Shown here in pieces: positions 16,201 to 25,317 of a stretch of DNA of 64,000 nucleotides. Below the pieces are notes generated by a model that saw nothing but the letters and a program-made list of their open reading frames with translations, had not been told where the DNA came from and ran no database searches. Position 1 is the first letter of the stretch. The number at the start of each line of letters is the position of its first letter. Both the position numbers and the translations under genes were made by a program. Source of the stretch: Leisingera coralii (GTDB lineage: Bacteria; Pseudomonadota; Alphaproteobacteria; Rhodobacterales; Rhodobacteraceae); assembly GCF_049056525.1 (NCBI RefSeq), contig NZ_JBHUPT010000034.1:62001-126000 (forward strand), read 5' to 3'.

Positions 16201-17062
16201 CCCAGATGTCCGGGCCTCCGCAAATTTCCGTGTCCAGGGCGCCGATGGCCTTGGCGTCCTTGTTGTCATAATCAATGCCGCTCAGCACCGCGCGGATCGC
16301 CGCCAGCCGCGCCCGCCGTTTGCCATCCGAGCGCACGACGCTCCAGGGGGCCTCCGGGCAATGGCTGCGCGCCAGGGTCTCGGAGATCGCGGCGGTGTAC
16401 GCGTCCCATTTCTCCAGCCCCTTGACGTCGATCGCGCTCAGCTTCCATTGCTTCAGCGGATCGGATTCCCGCTTCAGGAACCGCCGCAGCTGCTCCGCCC
16501 GGCCGACATTGAGCCAGAACTTGAACAGCTGCACGCCGTCGTCCACCAGCGCCTGCTCAAACCCCTTCACCTGGTGAAAGAACCGCTCGCGCTGTTCATC
16601 GGTGCAGAAGCCGAACACCTTTTCCACCACGCCGCGGTTGTACCAGCTGCGGTCGAAGAACACGATCTCGCCGCCCGACGGCAGATGCTGGATATAGCGC
16701 TGGAAATACCACTGGCTCTGCTCCTCTTCGGTGGGTTTGGCCAGCGCCACAACCCGGGCGCCGCGCGGGTTCAGGTTTTCGCGGAAGCGCTTGATGGTGC
16801 CGCCCTTGCCGGCCGCATCGCGGCCCTCCAGCACAATGGCAATGCGCGCGCCGCTGGCTTTGACCCAGGCCTGCAGCTTGACCAGTTCGATCTGCAGCGC
16901 CTCCAGCTCCTTCTCGTAGGTCTTGCGCGCCATCCGCTCCCGGTGCGGGTAGCTGGGGCTGAGGATTTCGTCCTTGTCCGCATCCTGGATCGCCTTGCGG
17001 ATCTCCTCCGGCGCGCCGGTCTCAAAGAAGCGGCTGATGGCCCCGTCAAATGGCAGCGTCAT
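16193..17062 (-). CDS. ppk2: Polyphosphate kinase 2
   Basis: 289 residues from ATG 17062. PPK2 uses polyphosphate to phosphorylate nucleotides (NDP to NTP or NMP to NDP). Seen here: Walker A GRDAAGKGGTIKRF, the lid region with RGARVVALAKPTEEE, and Walker B FFDRSWYNRGVVE. One PPK2 domain of about 230 residues with this spacing fits class I, the ADP/GDP-using type. The gene overlaps the TetR regulator downstream by eight bases. A TTG six bases upstream is an alternative start. Confidence 0.92.
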   Translation of the reverse strand: MTLPFDGAISRFFETGAPEEIRKAIQDADKDEILSPSYPHRERMARKTYEKELEALQIELVKLQAWVKASGARIAIVLEGRDAAGKGGTIKRFRENLNPRGARVVALAKPTEEEQSQWYFQRYIQHLPSGGEIVFFDRSWYNRGVVEKVFGFCTDEQRERFFHQVKGFEQALVDDGVQLFKFWLNVGRAEQLRRFLKRESDPLKQWKLSAIDVKGLEKWDAYTAAISETLARSHCPEAPWSVVRSDGKRRARLAAIRAVLSGIDYDNKDAKAIGALDTEICGGPDIWDA

Positions 17063-17123
17063 GTGCAAAACCCTTCTGTCCTCAACCCCTTATATGGGCT
17101 GGCAGTATGGAATGTGAATCGCA

Positions 17124-18104
17124 TTAACGCAAACGTGCGCGGGCGGCGGCGCGGTGCACCGCGGCGGCCACCTCATCGGTTGCCACGTGGTGCGGCATGT
17201 GGCCGATCCCCTCCAGAAGGGTCAGGCCGGCCCCCGGGACGTCGCGGGCAAGCTGCCGCGCGTGGATATTGGGGCTGACAGTGTCATCCGCGGTGCCGTG
17301 GATGATTTCGACGGGCACCCCGATCTGGGGGTACTGCGGCGCCAGGGCTTTGACTTCCGCCAGCAGGTTGGCCCGCTGCCGGGCATTGGCCCGCAGGGAC
17401 TTGCGCCGCAGCGTCAGGCCGATGCCGAAATGCTGGGCATAGCCCTCCGGCACCGCCTGCGGGGCAAACACGGCGTCCAGCGTTTCCATGACGGTGGCAC
17501 GGGACACAAAGGCGGTGAGGGCCGGAACGGCGAACGCGCTGCCGATCCGCGAAGACGTCACCCTGTAAAAGATGTCCAGCGGCGTGTCCCAGGGGTGCGA
17601 CACCCCGGCAACGGACACCAGTGCCGCAAGCGCTTCGGGGTGGTCGACCGCCCAGGCCAGCGCCACCGCACCGCCATAGCTTTGCCCCAGCACAACAGGC
17701 TTTTCCGCGCCCAGCTGCGCCGCGGCCTGGCGCAGCACATCCGCCTGCTGGCGGATCGTCGCGCCGGTGCCGTTCAGGCGGTCGGAATAGCCCAGCCCCG
17801 GCCGGTCGAAGACCAGGATACGGAAATCCCTGGCCAGCGCGGGCGCCAGCCGGAACGTCATGTCCCGGGTATTGCCGCTGGAGCCGTGGATCAGCACCAG
17901 ATCCGGCGCGCTGCCCTTGGGCCGGCCCATCTCCACCACATGCACCCGGTGGCGGCCGACCACCAGAACTTCCCCTTGGGGCGGGTGGCTGGCCTCGGCG
18001 GCCGCCTCGCGCCGCCCGGCCTGCCACACGGTCAGCGCGGCGCCGGTTGCGGCAGCAAGGCTCAGATAAACCAGCACCTTAGCGGCCGATCTGATCCAGT
18101 TCAT
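17124..18104 (-). CDS. Alpha/beta hydrolase with N-terminal membrane anchor
   Basis: 326 residues. The N-terminus (MNWIRSAAKVLVYLSLAAATG) is a positively charged, hydrophobic segment that is either a signal peptide or a membrane anchor. The hydrolase core shows the oxyanion region LIHGSSGNTRDM, the nucleophile elbow GQSYGG, and the terminal histidine in GHMPHH; an acidic residue precedes it in HGTADDT. Substrate unknown; likely acts in the periplasm. Its start overlaps the end of metA by 26 bases, which implies cotranscription, but nothing else links it to methionine synthesis. Confidence 0.85.
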   Translation of the reverse strand: MNWIRSAAKVLVYLSLAAATGAALTVWQAGRREAAAEASHPPQGEVLVVGRHRVHVVEMGRPKGSAPDLVLIHGSSGNTRDMTFRLAPALARDFRILVFDRPGLGYSDRLNGTGATIRQQADVLRQAAAQLGAEKPVVLGQSYGGAVALAWAVDHPEALAALVSVAGVSHPWDTPLDIFYRVTSSRIGSAFAVPALTAFVSRATVMETLDAVFAPQAVPEGYAQHFGIGLTLRRKSLRANARQRANLLAEVKALAPQYPQIGVPVEIIHGTADDTVSPNIHARQLARDVPGAGLTLLEGIGHMPHHVATDEVAAAVHRAAARARLR

Positions 18105-18996
18105 ATGGCGTGGTCTGGTAGATCTCATTGATCCAGTTGCCGTACAGCAGATGCGCATGGCTGCGCCAGCGGTTCTGCGGCTTCTGGCTGGGATCATCGT
18201 TCGGATAATAGTTGTCCGGCACGTTGATCGGGGTGCCATTGGCCACGTCGCGGTCGTACTCCTGCTTCAGCGTATCACTGTCGTACTCAAAATGGTTGAA
18301 GATATAGAGCGCACGGTGCGCCTTGTCCTCCACCAGGCAGGGGCCGACCTGATCGCTGCCCAAGAGGGTCCGCAGCCCCGGCGCGGCGTCGATCTCATCC
18401 TGCTTCATTTCAGTCCAGCGGCTGACCGGGATCACGAAATCATCCGAGAACCCGCGCAGGTACGGCGAGGCCGGCGCCAGGTTCCGGTGACGGAAGCAGC
18501 CGAACGCCTTGTGGTCCAGCATGTGCTTCTTGACGCCGTGGAAATGGTTGATCATCGCCATGCCGCCCCAGCAGACGCCAAAGGTCGAATGCACGTTGGT
18601 CTGGGTCCATTCGAACACCTCGCGCATCTCGTCCCAATAGGTGACCTCCGGAAACTCCAGATGCTCGATCGGTGCGCCGGTGATGATCAGCCCGTCGTAC
18701 TTCTCGTGCTTGATCTCCTGGAAGGAGTGGTAGAACTCCTCCATGTGCTCGGCCGCGGTGTTCTTGGTCTGATGCTCGGTCATCCGGATCAGGCTCAGCT
18801 CGATCTGCAACGGCGTGGCGCCGATCAGCCGGGCAAACTGATTCTCGGTCTGGATCTTCTTGGGCATCAGGTTCAACAGCCCGATGCGCAGGGCCCGGAT
18901 ATCCTGACGCGCCGCCTGATCCGGCGACATGACCATCACGCCTTCGTTCGTCAGAACGTCATAGGCGGGGAGGTCTGCGGGGATCTTGATGGGCAT
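18079..18996 (-). CDS. metAA: Homoserine O-acetyltransferase, MetA type
   Basis: 305 residues of the MetA glutamine-amidotransferase-like family that activates homoserine for methionine synthesis. The nucleophile is Cys142 (FGVCWGGMA), with His235 and Glu237 in FNHFEYD completing the triad. Position 111 is glutamate (GAPIEHLEF); in characterised MetA proteins Glu here goes with acetyl-CoA and Gly with succinyl-CoA, so the acyl donor is predicted to be acetyl-CoA despite the usual name homoserine O-succinyltransferase. No SAM-II riboswitch core is visible in the 59-base gap upstream. The alpha/beta hydrolase gene overlaps its 3' end. Confidence 0.93.
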   Translation of the reverse strand: MPIKIPADLPAYDVLTNEGVMVMSPDQAARQDIRALRIGLLNLMPKKIQTENQFARLIGATPLQIELSLIRMTEHQTKNTAAEHMEEFYHSFQEIKHEKYDGLIITGAPIEHLEFPEVTYWDEMREVFEWTQTNVHSTFGVCWGGMAMINHFHGVKKHMLDHKAFGCFRHRNLAPASPYLRGFSDDFVIPVSRWTEMKQDEIDAAPGLRTLLGSDQVGPCLVEDKAHRALYIFNHFEYDSDTLKQEYDRDVANGTPINVPDNYYPNDDPSQKPQNRWRSHAHLLYGNWINEIYQTTPYELDQIGR

Positions 18997-19055
18997 GTCA
19001 CTGTCCTGATTTACGGAAGGGTGTACGATATAGCGGAGGTTGTCAGATAAGCGGC

Positions 19056-19919
19056 TTAGCCGCGGGCCTCAAGAGCCGAGGCGATCAAATCCACGAAACC
19101 GGCCTCATCCTTGACGGCTGAGATCTGGTCGGCGGTGACGGTGATGCCCCAATTGTCCGCCATCGCCTGATAGCGCGGCTGGCGGTGCGCCAAGGCCTGG
19201 GCATAGGTCCAGCGGATAAAGGCATCGGGGTCCACATCCCCCTCAGCTACGCCATTTTCCTTGAGATACTCTTTCCAGACCCGGTCCAGGAACTCCGGCT
19301 GATAGGACATCGGCTTGGGCGCGCGGTCAAAGCGGCGCACCAGCTCGGCGGTGTGGGCGTCGCTGCCCTTGATCCAGACCATCAGCGTGTGCTTGCTGAG
19401 CTCCGACAGGATCTGGTCATTCGGGTCATTTGCGTCCACCCATTCACAGATCGACCCGCCGGTGTCGCAGATGAAATTCGGGTAGCCATAAAGCTGCTGG
19501 GCGCGGTCCGCGAAATACTCGGTGTCCAGCAGCGCCCGGATCTCGGCCACCCGGAACTGCTCCTGGCGGCGTTTGTACTCTGTGATTGGCAGCCCGCCCT
19601 TGGCGGTGTCGCCGGGCTTGCCCAGATAGGCAGAGACCGGGCGCAGGTTCTCAAAGGTGATGTTGGAGCCGATGAAGATCGAATCCGTCAGCAGCAGCTC
19701 GCGCAGGAACGGCACTTTCATCGCCTCGGCCTTGGCGTTGTCGGCGATGTATTCGCCCATGTAGCGGGTGCCGATGCGGTAGTCGATCGAGTAATGGAAC
19801 CAGCTGCCGGCTCCGCGCAGGACGTTGCTGACATAGGTTTTGCCAAGCCCGGACATGCCAAAGAACAGCACCCGTTTGCTGGGGGCGTCGCGCCAGTCCT
19901 GTGCGGAAGAGTAAAGCAT
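19056..19919 (-). CDS. P-loop NTPase of unknown function
   Basis: 287 residues. The N-terminal RVLFFGMSGLGKTYVSNVL has a good Walker A (GMSGLGKT, residues 21-28) at the edge of a first beta strand, as in nucleotide kinases and sulfotransferase-like proteins. No clear Walker B can be named; FICDTGGSICEW and LMVWIKGSD are candidate strands. The rest is soluble, with many aromatic and charged residues. It is tandem with metA (59-bp gap) and a DMT exporter. A small-molecule or nucleotide kinase is one possibility, but I do not recognise the family with confidence. Confidence 0.8.
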   Translation of the reverse strand: MLYSSAQDWRDAPSKRVLFFGMSGLGKTYVSNVLRGAGSWFHYSIDYRIGTRYMGEYIADNAKAEAMKVPFLRELLLTDSIFIGSNITFENLRPVSAYLGKPGDTAKGGLPITEYKRRQEQFRVAEIRALLDTEYFADRAQQLYGYPNFICDTGGSICEWVDANDPNDQILSELSKHTLMVWIKGSDAHTAELVRRFDRAPKPMSYQPEFLDRVWKEYLKENGVAEGDVDPDAFIRWTYAQALAHRQPRYQAMADNWGITVTADQISAVKDEAGFVDLIASALEARG

Positions 19920-19974
19920 GAGATCCCAAGTCCCTGAAGGTTTCAGGCCTTGCTAATCCTCTGCGCGGGCTGGG

Positions 19975-20889
19975 TCAATTCCGTGCGCGCTTGCGACGCA
20001 ACCGCGGTTTGCCGTTCAGGATGACAAGCCCGGCCGCCAGGAGGGCAAAGCCCGCATAGGCCTGCGGCTTCAGCGCTTCGCCCAGCACCCAGGCGCCCAG
20101 CAGGATGGCGACCGGCGGGATGATCAGCGTGACCAGCATCAGGTTGCCGCTGCCCGCCAGCCCCAGCACCCGGTAATAGAGCAGATAAGCCCCGGCCGTG
20201 GCGATCAGCGAGAAATAGGCGACAGAGATCCAGGTGCCCGTCTCCAGCGCCAGCACAGGCGCGCCGTCAATCAGCAGTGCGGCCGGAACCAGGCACAGGG
20301 TGGAGCCGGTCAGCATCCCCGCCGCCGCCACCTGCGGTGCCAGGCCGGACAGTTTCAGACGTGCCCATGCGCTGGCAAAGGCATAGGACACCGTGCCCGC
20401 CAGGACCGCCAGCTGGGCGGTGCTGCGGATGTCGAAACTGGCAAATTGCTCCAGCCCGATGGCCGTGGCCACGCCCAGGAAGCCAAGCCCCACTCCCAGC
20501 GCCTTGCGCGCCGTCAGCCGCTCGTCGGCAAAGACCAGGGCCGCCACGATCACCCCGAAAATCGCCGTCGCCGCGTTCAGGATCGAGGTGAGGCCGGTTT
20601 CGATATGCAGCTGCCCCCAGGCCATCAGCCCGAAGGGAATCACGTTGTTCAAAAGCCCCATCACCAGGAAGGCGCCCCAGACCCGCGGCTCCTTGGGCAC
20701 CGGCAGCCGCATCAGCAGCACGACGGCCCACAGGAACAGCGCCGCCCAGCCGCAGCGGTGCAGCACCAGGGTGACAACGGGGATTTCATCCAGGGCGATG
20801 CGGATCGACAGGAACGATCCGCCCCAGATCACGCCGAGCAGGATCAGCTCGGCCCAGGCGCGGGGGGATATGGTCTTTTGCGGGCTCAT
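19975..20889 (-). CDS. EamA/DMT superfamily transporter
   Basis: 304 residues, about ten membrane spans in two EamA repeats. The first repeat starts ELILLGVIWGGSFLSIRIAL and ends near ALVFADERLT, the second ends LLGAWVLGEALKPQAYAG; both ends carry the E-x-L/T motif typical of DMT proteins. Members usually export amino acids or other small metabolites from the cytosol. It may share a transcript with the P-loop gene 55 bp downstream. A second DMT gene lies at 22230-23114, clearly a different subgroup. Confidence 0.9.
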   Translation of the reverse strand: MSPQKTISPRAWAELILLGVIWGGSFLSIRIALDEIPVVTLVLHRCGWAALFLWAVVLLMRLPVPKEPRVWGAFLVMGLLNNVIPFGLMAWGQLHIETGLTSILNAATAIFGVIVAALVFADERLTARKALGVGLGFLGVATAIGLEQFASFDIRSTAQLAVLAGTVSYAFASAWARLKLSGLAPQVAAAGMLTGSTLCLVPAALLIDGAPVLALETGTWISVAYFSLIATAGAYLLYYRVLGLAGSGNLMLVTLIIPPVAILLGAWVLGEALKPQAYAGFALLAAGLVILNGKPRLRRKRARN

Positions 20890-20939
20890 GACGCTCAGCT
20901 AGCGCGCGGGCAGGCATCAAGCGACCCGTTTCTTGCGGC

Positions 20940-20971
20940 AAAAGAAAACCCCGCCCGGAAAAGGGGCGGGG
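20940..20971 (-). terminator. Rho-independent terminator of the FadL-like gene
   Basis: On the - strand CCCCGCCC (20971-20964), loop CTTTTCC, GGGCGGGG (20956-20949), then TTTTCTTTT (20948-20940). Confidence 0.88.
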
Positions 20972-21010
20972 CAGAGACCGTGTCTGCAGTTTCTGCTGCC
21001 TGCCAGAGGA

Positions 21011-22126
21011 TCAGAAGTTGTAGCCGACCTTCAGGCCAAAGCTGACGGCGTCGTTGTCCTGGAAGTTGGAGACCGGGTTGCCGCCCGGCGAGGCGACCGC
21101 ATCGCCCAGCTGCGTGTAGCGGATGCCGGCAGAGATGGTCATCCTGTCCTGCTGGTACTGCACGCCAAGGCGGATTGCCTCATAGCCATGGGTCGGCGCC
21201 AGCGGCGACACCAGGTCATCGCCGTCCACATCAGCATAGATCAGCGCCAGCGAGCCGGACCATTGCTCGTTGAAGCGGCGGCCAACACCCAGCGTGTAGG
21301 TAAAGGAGTCGTCCAGGTCGATCAGGTCACGGCCAAGCGTCGTGGGAACCAAGTCGGTCACACTGTGTTCGGCCCAGCGGATGCTGCCGAACAGCAGCGT
21401 GTCCTTGGCGACACCGGTCTGGAAGTCCAGGTTCACCGATTGCGGCGTCTTGGTCGTGGTCGAGGTGGATGCGTTCGCGGCGGGGAACCCGGCAAAGGTT
21501 TCGTCCACATTGAAATCATGTTCGATTTCGGAACTGTAGGTCAGCGCTGCGCGCAGGGCGATCTCGGGGATCTCGTAGGCCACACCGGCCACCCAGCCAA
21601 AGGCGCCGTCCTTGTTCACTTTCACATTGTAGGTGCCGCCGGGAATGGCCCCGTATGCGGCGCCGGCCAGGTTGATTTGGCCATCGATCTCCTGGTAGCG
21701 GAGGCCGCCATGGACGCTGAAGCGCTCATTGAACTTGTAGCGCAGGAGGGCGGTGACAGCGTTGGAATCCGCCTGCGCGGAGGTGCCGCCAAGCAGCACG
21801 GAACCGCCCTCCGGATAGTCTACGTCCACACCCCAGGGCTGATCAAAGATCAGGGCAAACGACAGCTGCTCGTTGATGTCACGCTTGTACCCCGCGCCGA
21901 ACATGCTGAAGCGGTCGCCGACGTCTCCGGTGGCCGAGCCGAGCGGGTTCAAGGCCGTCCGGTCGTTGCCCGACAGGTCCACGGACGTGGTCGCAAACGA
22001 GAATTCGGCGTAGGTGCCCTCTTCGAAGATAATGCCGATCGGCTGGCCGGTTCGGTCCAGACCGCTGGCCATGGCGGAGCCCGATACCAGCGCCAAAGCC
22101 GCCGACGTTGCAAGATAGCGTTTCAT
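21011..22126 (-). CDS. FadL/OmpP1-like outer membrane protein
   Basis: 371 residues. The N-terminus MKRYLATSAALALVSGSAMA is a signal peptide with AMA-S cleavage, and the mature protein begins SGLDRTGQP, the N-terminal hatch-like start seen in FadL and TodX. Alternating hydrophobic strands (for example LSFALIFDQPWGVDVDY, FSVHGGLRYQEIDGQI, SGSLALIYADVDGD) end with an aromatic terminal residue (GYNF), the outer membrane barrel signature. The family takes up long-chain fatty acids and other hydrophobic compounds. ATG 22126 has GGGAGGA upstream. Monocistronic, with its own terminator; the start is about 100 bp from the stop of the second DMT gene. Confidence 0.88.
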   Translation of the reverse strand: MKRYLATSAALALVSGSAMASGLDRTGQPIGIIFEEGTYAEFSFATTSVDLSGNDRTALNPLGSATGDVGDRFSMFGAGYKRDINEQLSFALIFDQPWGVDVDYPEGGSVLLGGTSAQADSNAVTALLRYKFNERFSVHGGLRYQEIDGQINLAGAAYGAIPGGTYNVKVNKDGAFGWVAGVAYEIPEIALRAALTYSSEIEHDFNVDETFAGFPAANASTSTTTKTPQSVNLDFQTGVAKDTLLFGSIRWAEHSVTDLVPTTLGRDLIDLDDSFTYTLGVGRRFNEQWSGSLALIYADVDGDDLVSPLAPTHGYEAIRLGVQYQQDRMTISAGIRYTQLGDAVASPGGNPVSNFQDNDAVSFGLKVGYNF

Positions 22127-22229
22127 TGTTCCTCCCTGTATTGCGGCCTGTGCGGGCCGCTTTACGGGAACGTAAACGGGCAGAAATCCGCAGATCAACG
22201 GTAACCAAGCGGCAACTTGCCGGAAACGA

Positions 22230-23114
22230 TCAATTCCGGGCGGATCTGACGGGATTTCCTGCAACTATGTTGAGATAATTTGCGATGCAGATGACAGCCG
22301 CGCCGCTCAGCACCCAGGCGTCCAGCGCCTCGCCGTAAATCACCATGCCCAGGATCGCGATGGCGGGCAGGCGGGCAAAATCGACCGGCACCACCACGCT
22401 GGCAGGCGCCAGCGACAGGGCGGTGGTCAGGCAGAAATGCGCGGTCAGGCCGGCGACGCCAATCAGCACCAGCCAGGGCAGGGTGACGGAGTCCGGCAGC
22501 GCCATATCGCCGTCCCAGCCCGCCGCCAGCAGCCCCATGCCCAGTTGCATTGCGGTGAGCCAGAACAGGATCGAGGCGGTTTTCTCGTGCCTTGTCAGCC
22601 GTTTGGTCAGGATCGCGGTGAGCGCAAAGAAAATCGCGCAGCTCGCCGCCGCCCCCAGGCCCAGGCTGAGGGTATCCGGACTGGGGCGGGCGACAATCAG
22701 GATGCCGGCAAAGCCCAGCCCCGCCGCCAGCATCCGCCGCCGGGTCAGCACCTCGCCCAGCAGCAGCGGCGACAGGATGATGACCCACAGGGGCGAGGTG
22801 AACTCCAGCGCAAAGACCTGCGCCAGCGGCACCAGCGTCACCGCGAGGAACCACAGGTTCTGGCCGGTGAAGTGGAAGATATTGCGCAGGAGATGCACGC
22901 CCAGCCGGTCCCGCTGCACCTGATGCCAGCGCCCGGTGGCCGACAGCAGCACCGCCACGATCAGCAGGCCCACCATGCTGCGGTAGGTCATGATCTCGAA
23001 GGTGTCCAGCGTCAGCCCGGCCTCGCGGCCGGCAATGGCCATGGCGGAAAAGGAGACGATGGCCCCCACCATCCACACTGCCGCCAGTCCCGCGCGCGAT
23101 TCACCCTCTGCCAT
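22230..23114 (-). CDS. EamA/DMT superfamily transporter
   Basis: 294 residues with two EamA repeats and about ten spans. Repeat 1: VWMVGAIVSFSAMAIAGREAG through LLLGEVLTRRR; repeat 2 ends LGMVIYGEALDAWVLSG. The G-E-x-L pattern at the end of each repeat and the R-x-M-V segment (MTYRSMVGLL) fit the RhaT/YdcZ-like metabolite exporters. Substrate unknown. Its 3' end reaches into the region upstream of the FadL-like gene, so read-through between them is possible. Confidence 0.9.
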   Translation of the reverse strand: MAEGESRAGLAAVWMVGAIVSFSAMAIAGREAGLTLDTFEIMTYRSMVGLLIVAVLLSATGRWHQVQRDRLGVHLLRNIFHFTGQNLWFLAVTLVPLAQVFALEFTSPLWVIILSPLLLGEVLTRRRMLAAGLGFAGILIVARPSPDTLSLGLGAAASCAIFFALTAILTKRLTRHEKTASILFWLTAMQLGMGLLAAGWDGDMALPDSVTLPWLVLIGVAGLTAHFCLTTALSLAPASVVVPVDFARLPAIAILGMVIYGEALDAWVLSGAAVICIANYLNIVAGNPVRSARN

Positions 23115-23466
23115 GCCGGCGTCTCCCCGTTTTGCTCAGGCGGGAACAGACAGGGATCCCGGCCGGGGGTCAAGCACAAGAAAGGCCCGGCAGCGGCAGG
23201 CGCGCAGCCGCGCCGGGCAGTAAATTCCGCAGTGCCGTCCGGCCAGGCTCGCTGCTGATAATTCTGCGCGCCGGGATAGCCCAATTCTGCACGGGTTTTT
23301 TCGCCGCAGAAACTGGACAGGCGATTTCAAAAGACGTGCCGCCGGCCCTCTTGGTCTTGATGAAGATAAGTTTCAGCGGGTGGCAAATGGTCATTGGATT
23401 TTCCAAACCGGCGGTGTTTGGGGAGCTGTTCCATCAACACCTGGCGGATTGGTTGACCGGCCCGGA
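23115..23466. other. Intergenic region without a recognisable gene
   Basis: About 350 bases between the DMT gene start and the guaA terminator. Open frames here are short, lack ribosome binding sites and have no family features. I see no RNA gene, large inverted repeat or strong promoter. Confidence 0.5.
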
Positions 23467-23496
23467 CAAAAAGAAACCCCGGCCGCTGGGCCGGGG
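23467..23496 (-). terminator. Rho-independent terminator of guaA
   Basis: On the - strand CCCCGGCC (23496-23489), loop CAGC, GGCCGGGG (23484-23477), then TTTCTTTTT. It lies 15 bases after the guaA stop. Confidence 0.9.
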
Positions 23497-23511
23497 TTCT
23501 TGAATGCTGGG

Positions 23512-25074
23512 TCATTCCCACTCGATGGTGCCCGGAGGCTTCGAGGTGATGTCATAGGTGCAGCGGTTGATGCCCTTGACCTCGTTGATGATCCGTGTGG
23601 CGGTCTCGCCCAGGAACTCGTGGCTGAACGGATAGTAGTCCGCGGTCATGCCATCGACCGAGGTCACCGCGCGCAGGGCGCAGGCATAGTCGTAGGTGCG
23701 GCCGTCGCCCATCACGCCGACGGTGCGGACCGGCAGGATCGCCACGAAGGCCTGCCAGATCTCGTCATAGAGGCCATGTTTGCGGATCTGGTCGATATAG
23801 ACCGCATCCGCCTCGCGCAGGATGTCCAGCTTCTCGCGGGTGATCTCGCCCGGGCAGCGGATCGCCAGGCCCGGCCCCGGGAAGGGGTGGCGGCCGATGA
23901 AGCTGGCGGGCAGGCCCAGCTCGTGGCCCAGTGCGCGGACCTCGTCCTTGAACAGCTCGCGCAGCGGCTCCACCAGCTTGAGGCCCATCTTCTCCGGCAG
24001 GCCGCCGACGTTGTGATGCGACTTGATGGTGACCGACGGGCCGCCCGAGAAGGACACGGATTCAATCACGTCGGGGTACAGGGTGCCTTGCGCCAGGAAC
24101 TCGGCGCCGTCGATGGTGTCGGCGTGTTTCTGGAACACGTCGATGAACAGCTTGCCGATGATCTTGCGCTTGGTTTCCGGGTCCGACTGGCCTTCCAGCT
24201 CGCCGAGGAACAGCTCGCTTTCATCCGCGTGGATCAGCTGGATGTTGTAGTTGTCGCGGAACATCTTGACGACTTCTTCCGCTTCGTTCTTGCGCAGAAG
24301 GCCGTGGTCGACAAAGACGCAGGTCAGCTGGTCGCCGATCGCCTCGTGGATCAGCACCGCCGCAACCGAGGAGTCGACGCCGCCGGACAACCCGCAGATC
24401 ACCTTCTTGTCGCCGACCTGCTCGCGGATCTGGCGGATCGCCTCGTCCTTGTAGGCGCCCATGGTCCAGTCGCCGGTGAAGCCCGCGATCTTGACGAAGT
24501 TCTCGTACAGCGTCTTGCCGTTCGGGGTGTGGTGCACCTCGGGGTGGAACTGCACTGCAAAGAAATTGCGCTCCAGGTCCGCGGTGATCGCGAAGGGGGC
24601 GTTGGGGGAGGTGCCGTAGACCTTGAAGCCCGGCGCGATCTCAGAGACGTGGTCGCCGTGGCTCATCCAGACCTGCTCGCGCTCTTCCAGGAACCAGCCG
24701 GTGAGCAGCGGGATGCGCTCCTCGGTCGGGGTCACATAGGCGCGGCCGAATTCGGCGGTGCCGTGGCCCGAGACCACCCGGCCGCCAAGCTGGTGCATCA
24801 TCACCTGCTGGCCGTAGCAGATGCCAAGGATCGGCACGCCGTAGTCGAAGATCTCCTGCGGCACGCGCGGGGAGCCCTCGCGGGTCACGCTGTCGGGGCC
24901 GCCCGAGAAGATCACCGCCTTCGGCGCCATCTCGCGCACAAAGTCCATGGTGACATTCTGATAGGGGTGGATTTCGCAATAGACGTTCAGCTCGCGCAGG
25001 CGGCGCGCAATCAGCTGCGTGACCTGGCTGCCAAAGTCGATGATGAGAAGGCGGTCATGGGATGTCTCTGTCAT
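23512..25074 (-). CDS. guaA: GMP synthase (glutamine-hydrolysing)
   Basis: 520 residues; aminates XMP to GMP. The N-terminal class I amidotransferase has the nucleophile cysteine in ILGICYGQQVMMH and the FHPEVHHT histidine and glutamate. The central ATP pyrophosphatase domain has the P-loop GLSGGVDSSVAA. The C-terminal dimerisation domain ends GTIEWE, as usual for GuaA. The N-terminus reads RLLIIDFGSQVTQLIARR. Monocistronic, with a terminator downstream and a 243-bp gap to the divergent mttB-like gene. Confidence 0.98.
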   Translation of the reverse strand: MTETSHDRLLIIDFGSQVTQLIARRLRELNVYCEIHPYQNVTMDFVREMAPKAVIFSGGPDSVTREGSPRVPQEIFDYGVPILGICYGQQVMMHQLGGRVVSGHGTAEFGRAYVTPTEERIPLLTGWFLEEREQVWMSHGDHVSEIAPGFKVYGTSPNAPFAITADLERNFFAVQFHPEVHHTPNGKTLYENFVKIAGFTGDWTMGAYKDEAIRQIREQVGDKKVICGLSGGVDSSVAAVLIHEAIGDQLTCVFVDHGLLRKNEAEEVVKMFRDNYNIQLIHADESELFLGELEGQSDPETKRKIIGKLFIDVFQKHADTIDGAEFLAQGTLYPDVIESVSFSGGPSVTIKSHHNVGGLPEKMGLKLVEPLRELFKDEVRALGHELGLPASFIGRHPFPGPGLAIRCPGEITREKLDILREADAVYIDQIRKHGLYDEIWQAFVAILPVRTVGVMGDGRTYDYACALRAVTSVDGMTADYYPFSHEFLGETATRIINEVKGINRCTYDITSKPPGTIEWE

Positions 25075-25254
25075 GCACGCGCCATAGGGCAGGAACGCAT
25101 TTTCTGCAAGGGGGTTTGGCGCTTGGCCCGCGCGCGGCCCGGTTTTTCACGGCGGCGTGCCCCGGAGGCCGTGACAGGTATGCCAAAGTCCACCGCCGCG
25201 GTGGAAAATGCCCCGTCAATGTCGCTTTTCAACTTGAATGGCCGTAATCCTGCG

Positions 25255-25280
25255 GCGCGGCGCCGCGCGGTGGCTATAAT
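25255..25280 (+). promoter_or_regulatory. 14-bp palindrome next to a TATAAT box upstream of the mttB-like gene
   Basis: A perfect palindrome GCGCGGCGCCGCGC (25255-25268) lies just before TATAAT (25275-25280), 38 bases ahead of the mttB-like ATG. No good -35 hexamer is found at the right distance, so if this is a promoter it may need an activator. In GC-rich DNA such a palindrome can also arise by chance. Confidence 0.35.
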
Positions 25281-25317
25281 ACCCTCCGCAATGAAATGCC
25301 TGTGGTGAGGATAAACC

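Noticed and set aside
18997..19055. SAM-II riboswitch upstream of metA
   Set aside because: The gap to the upstream gene is only 59 bases and has none of the conserved SAM-II core strings that I could recognise.
23115..23466. Gene or RNA in the gap before guaA terminator
   Set aside because: No ribosome binding site, no cloverleaf or strong fold, and frames without family features.
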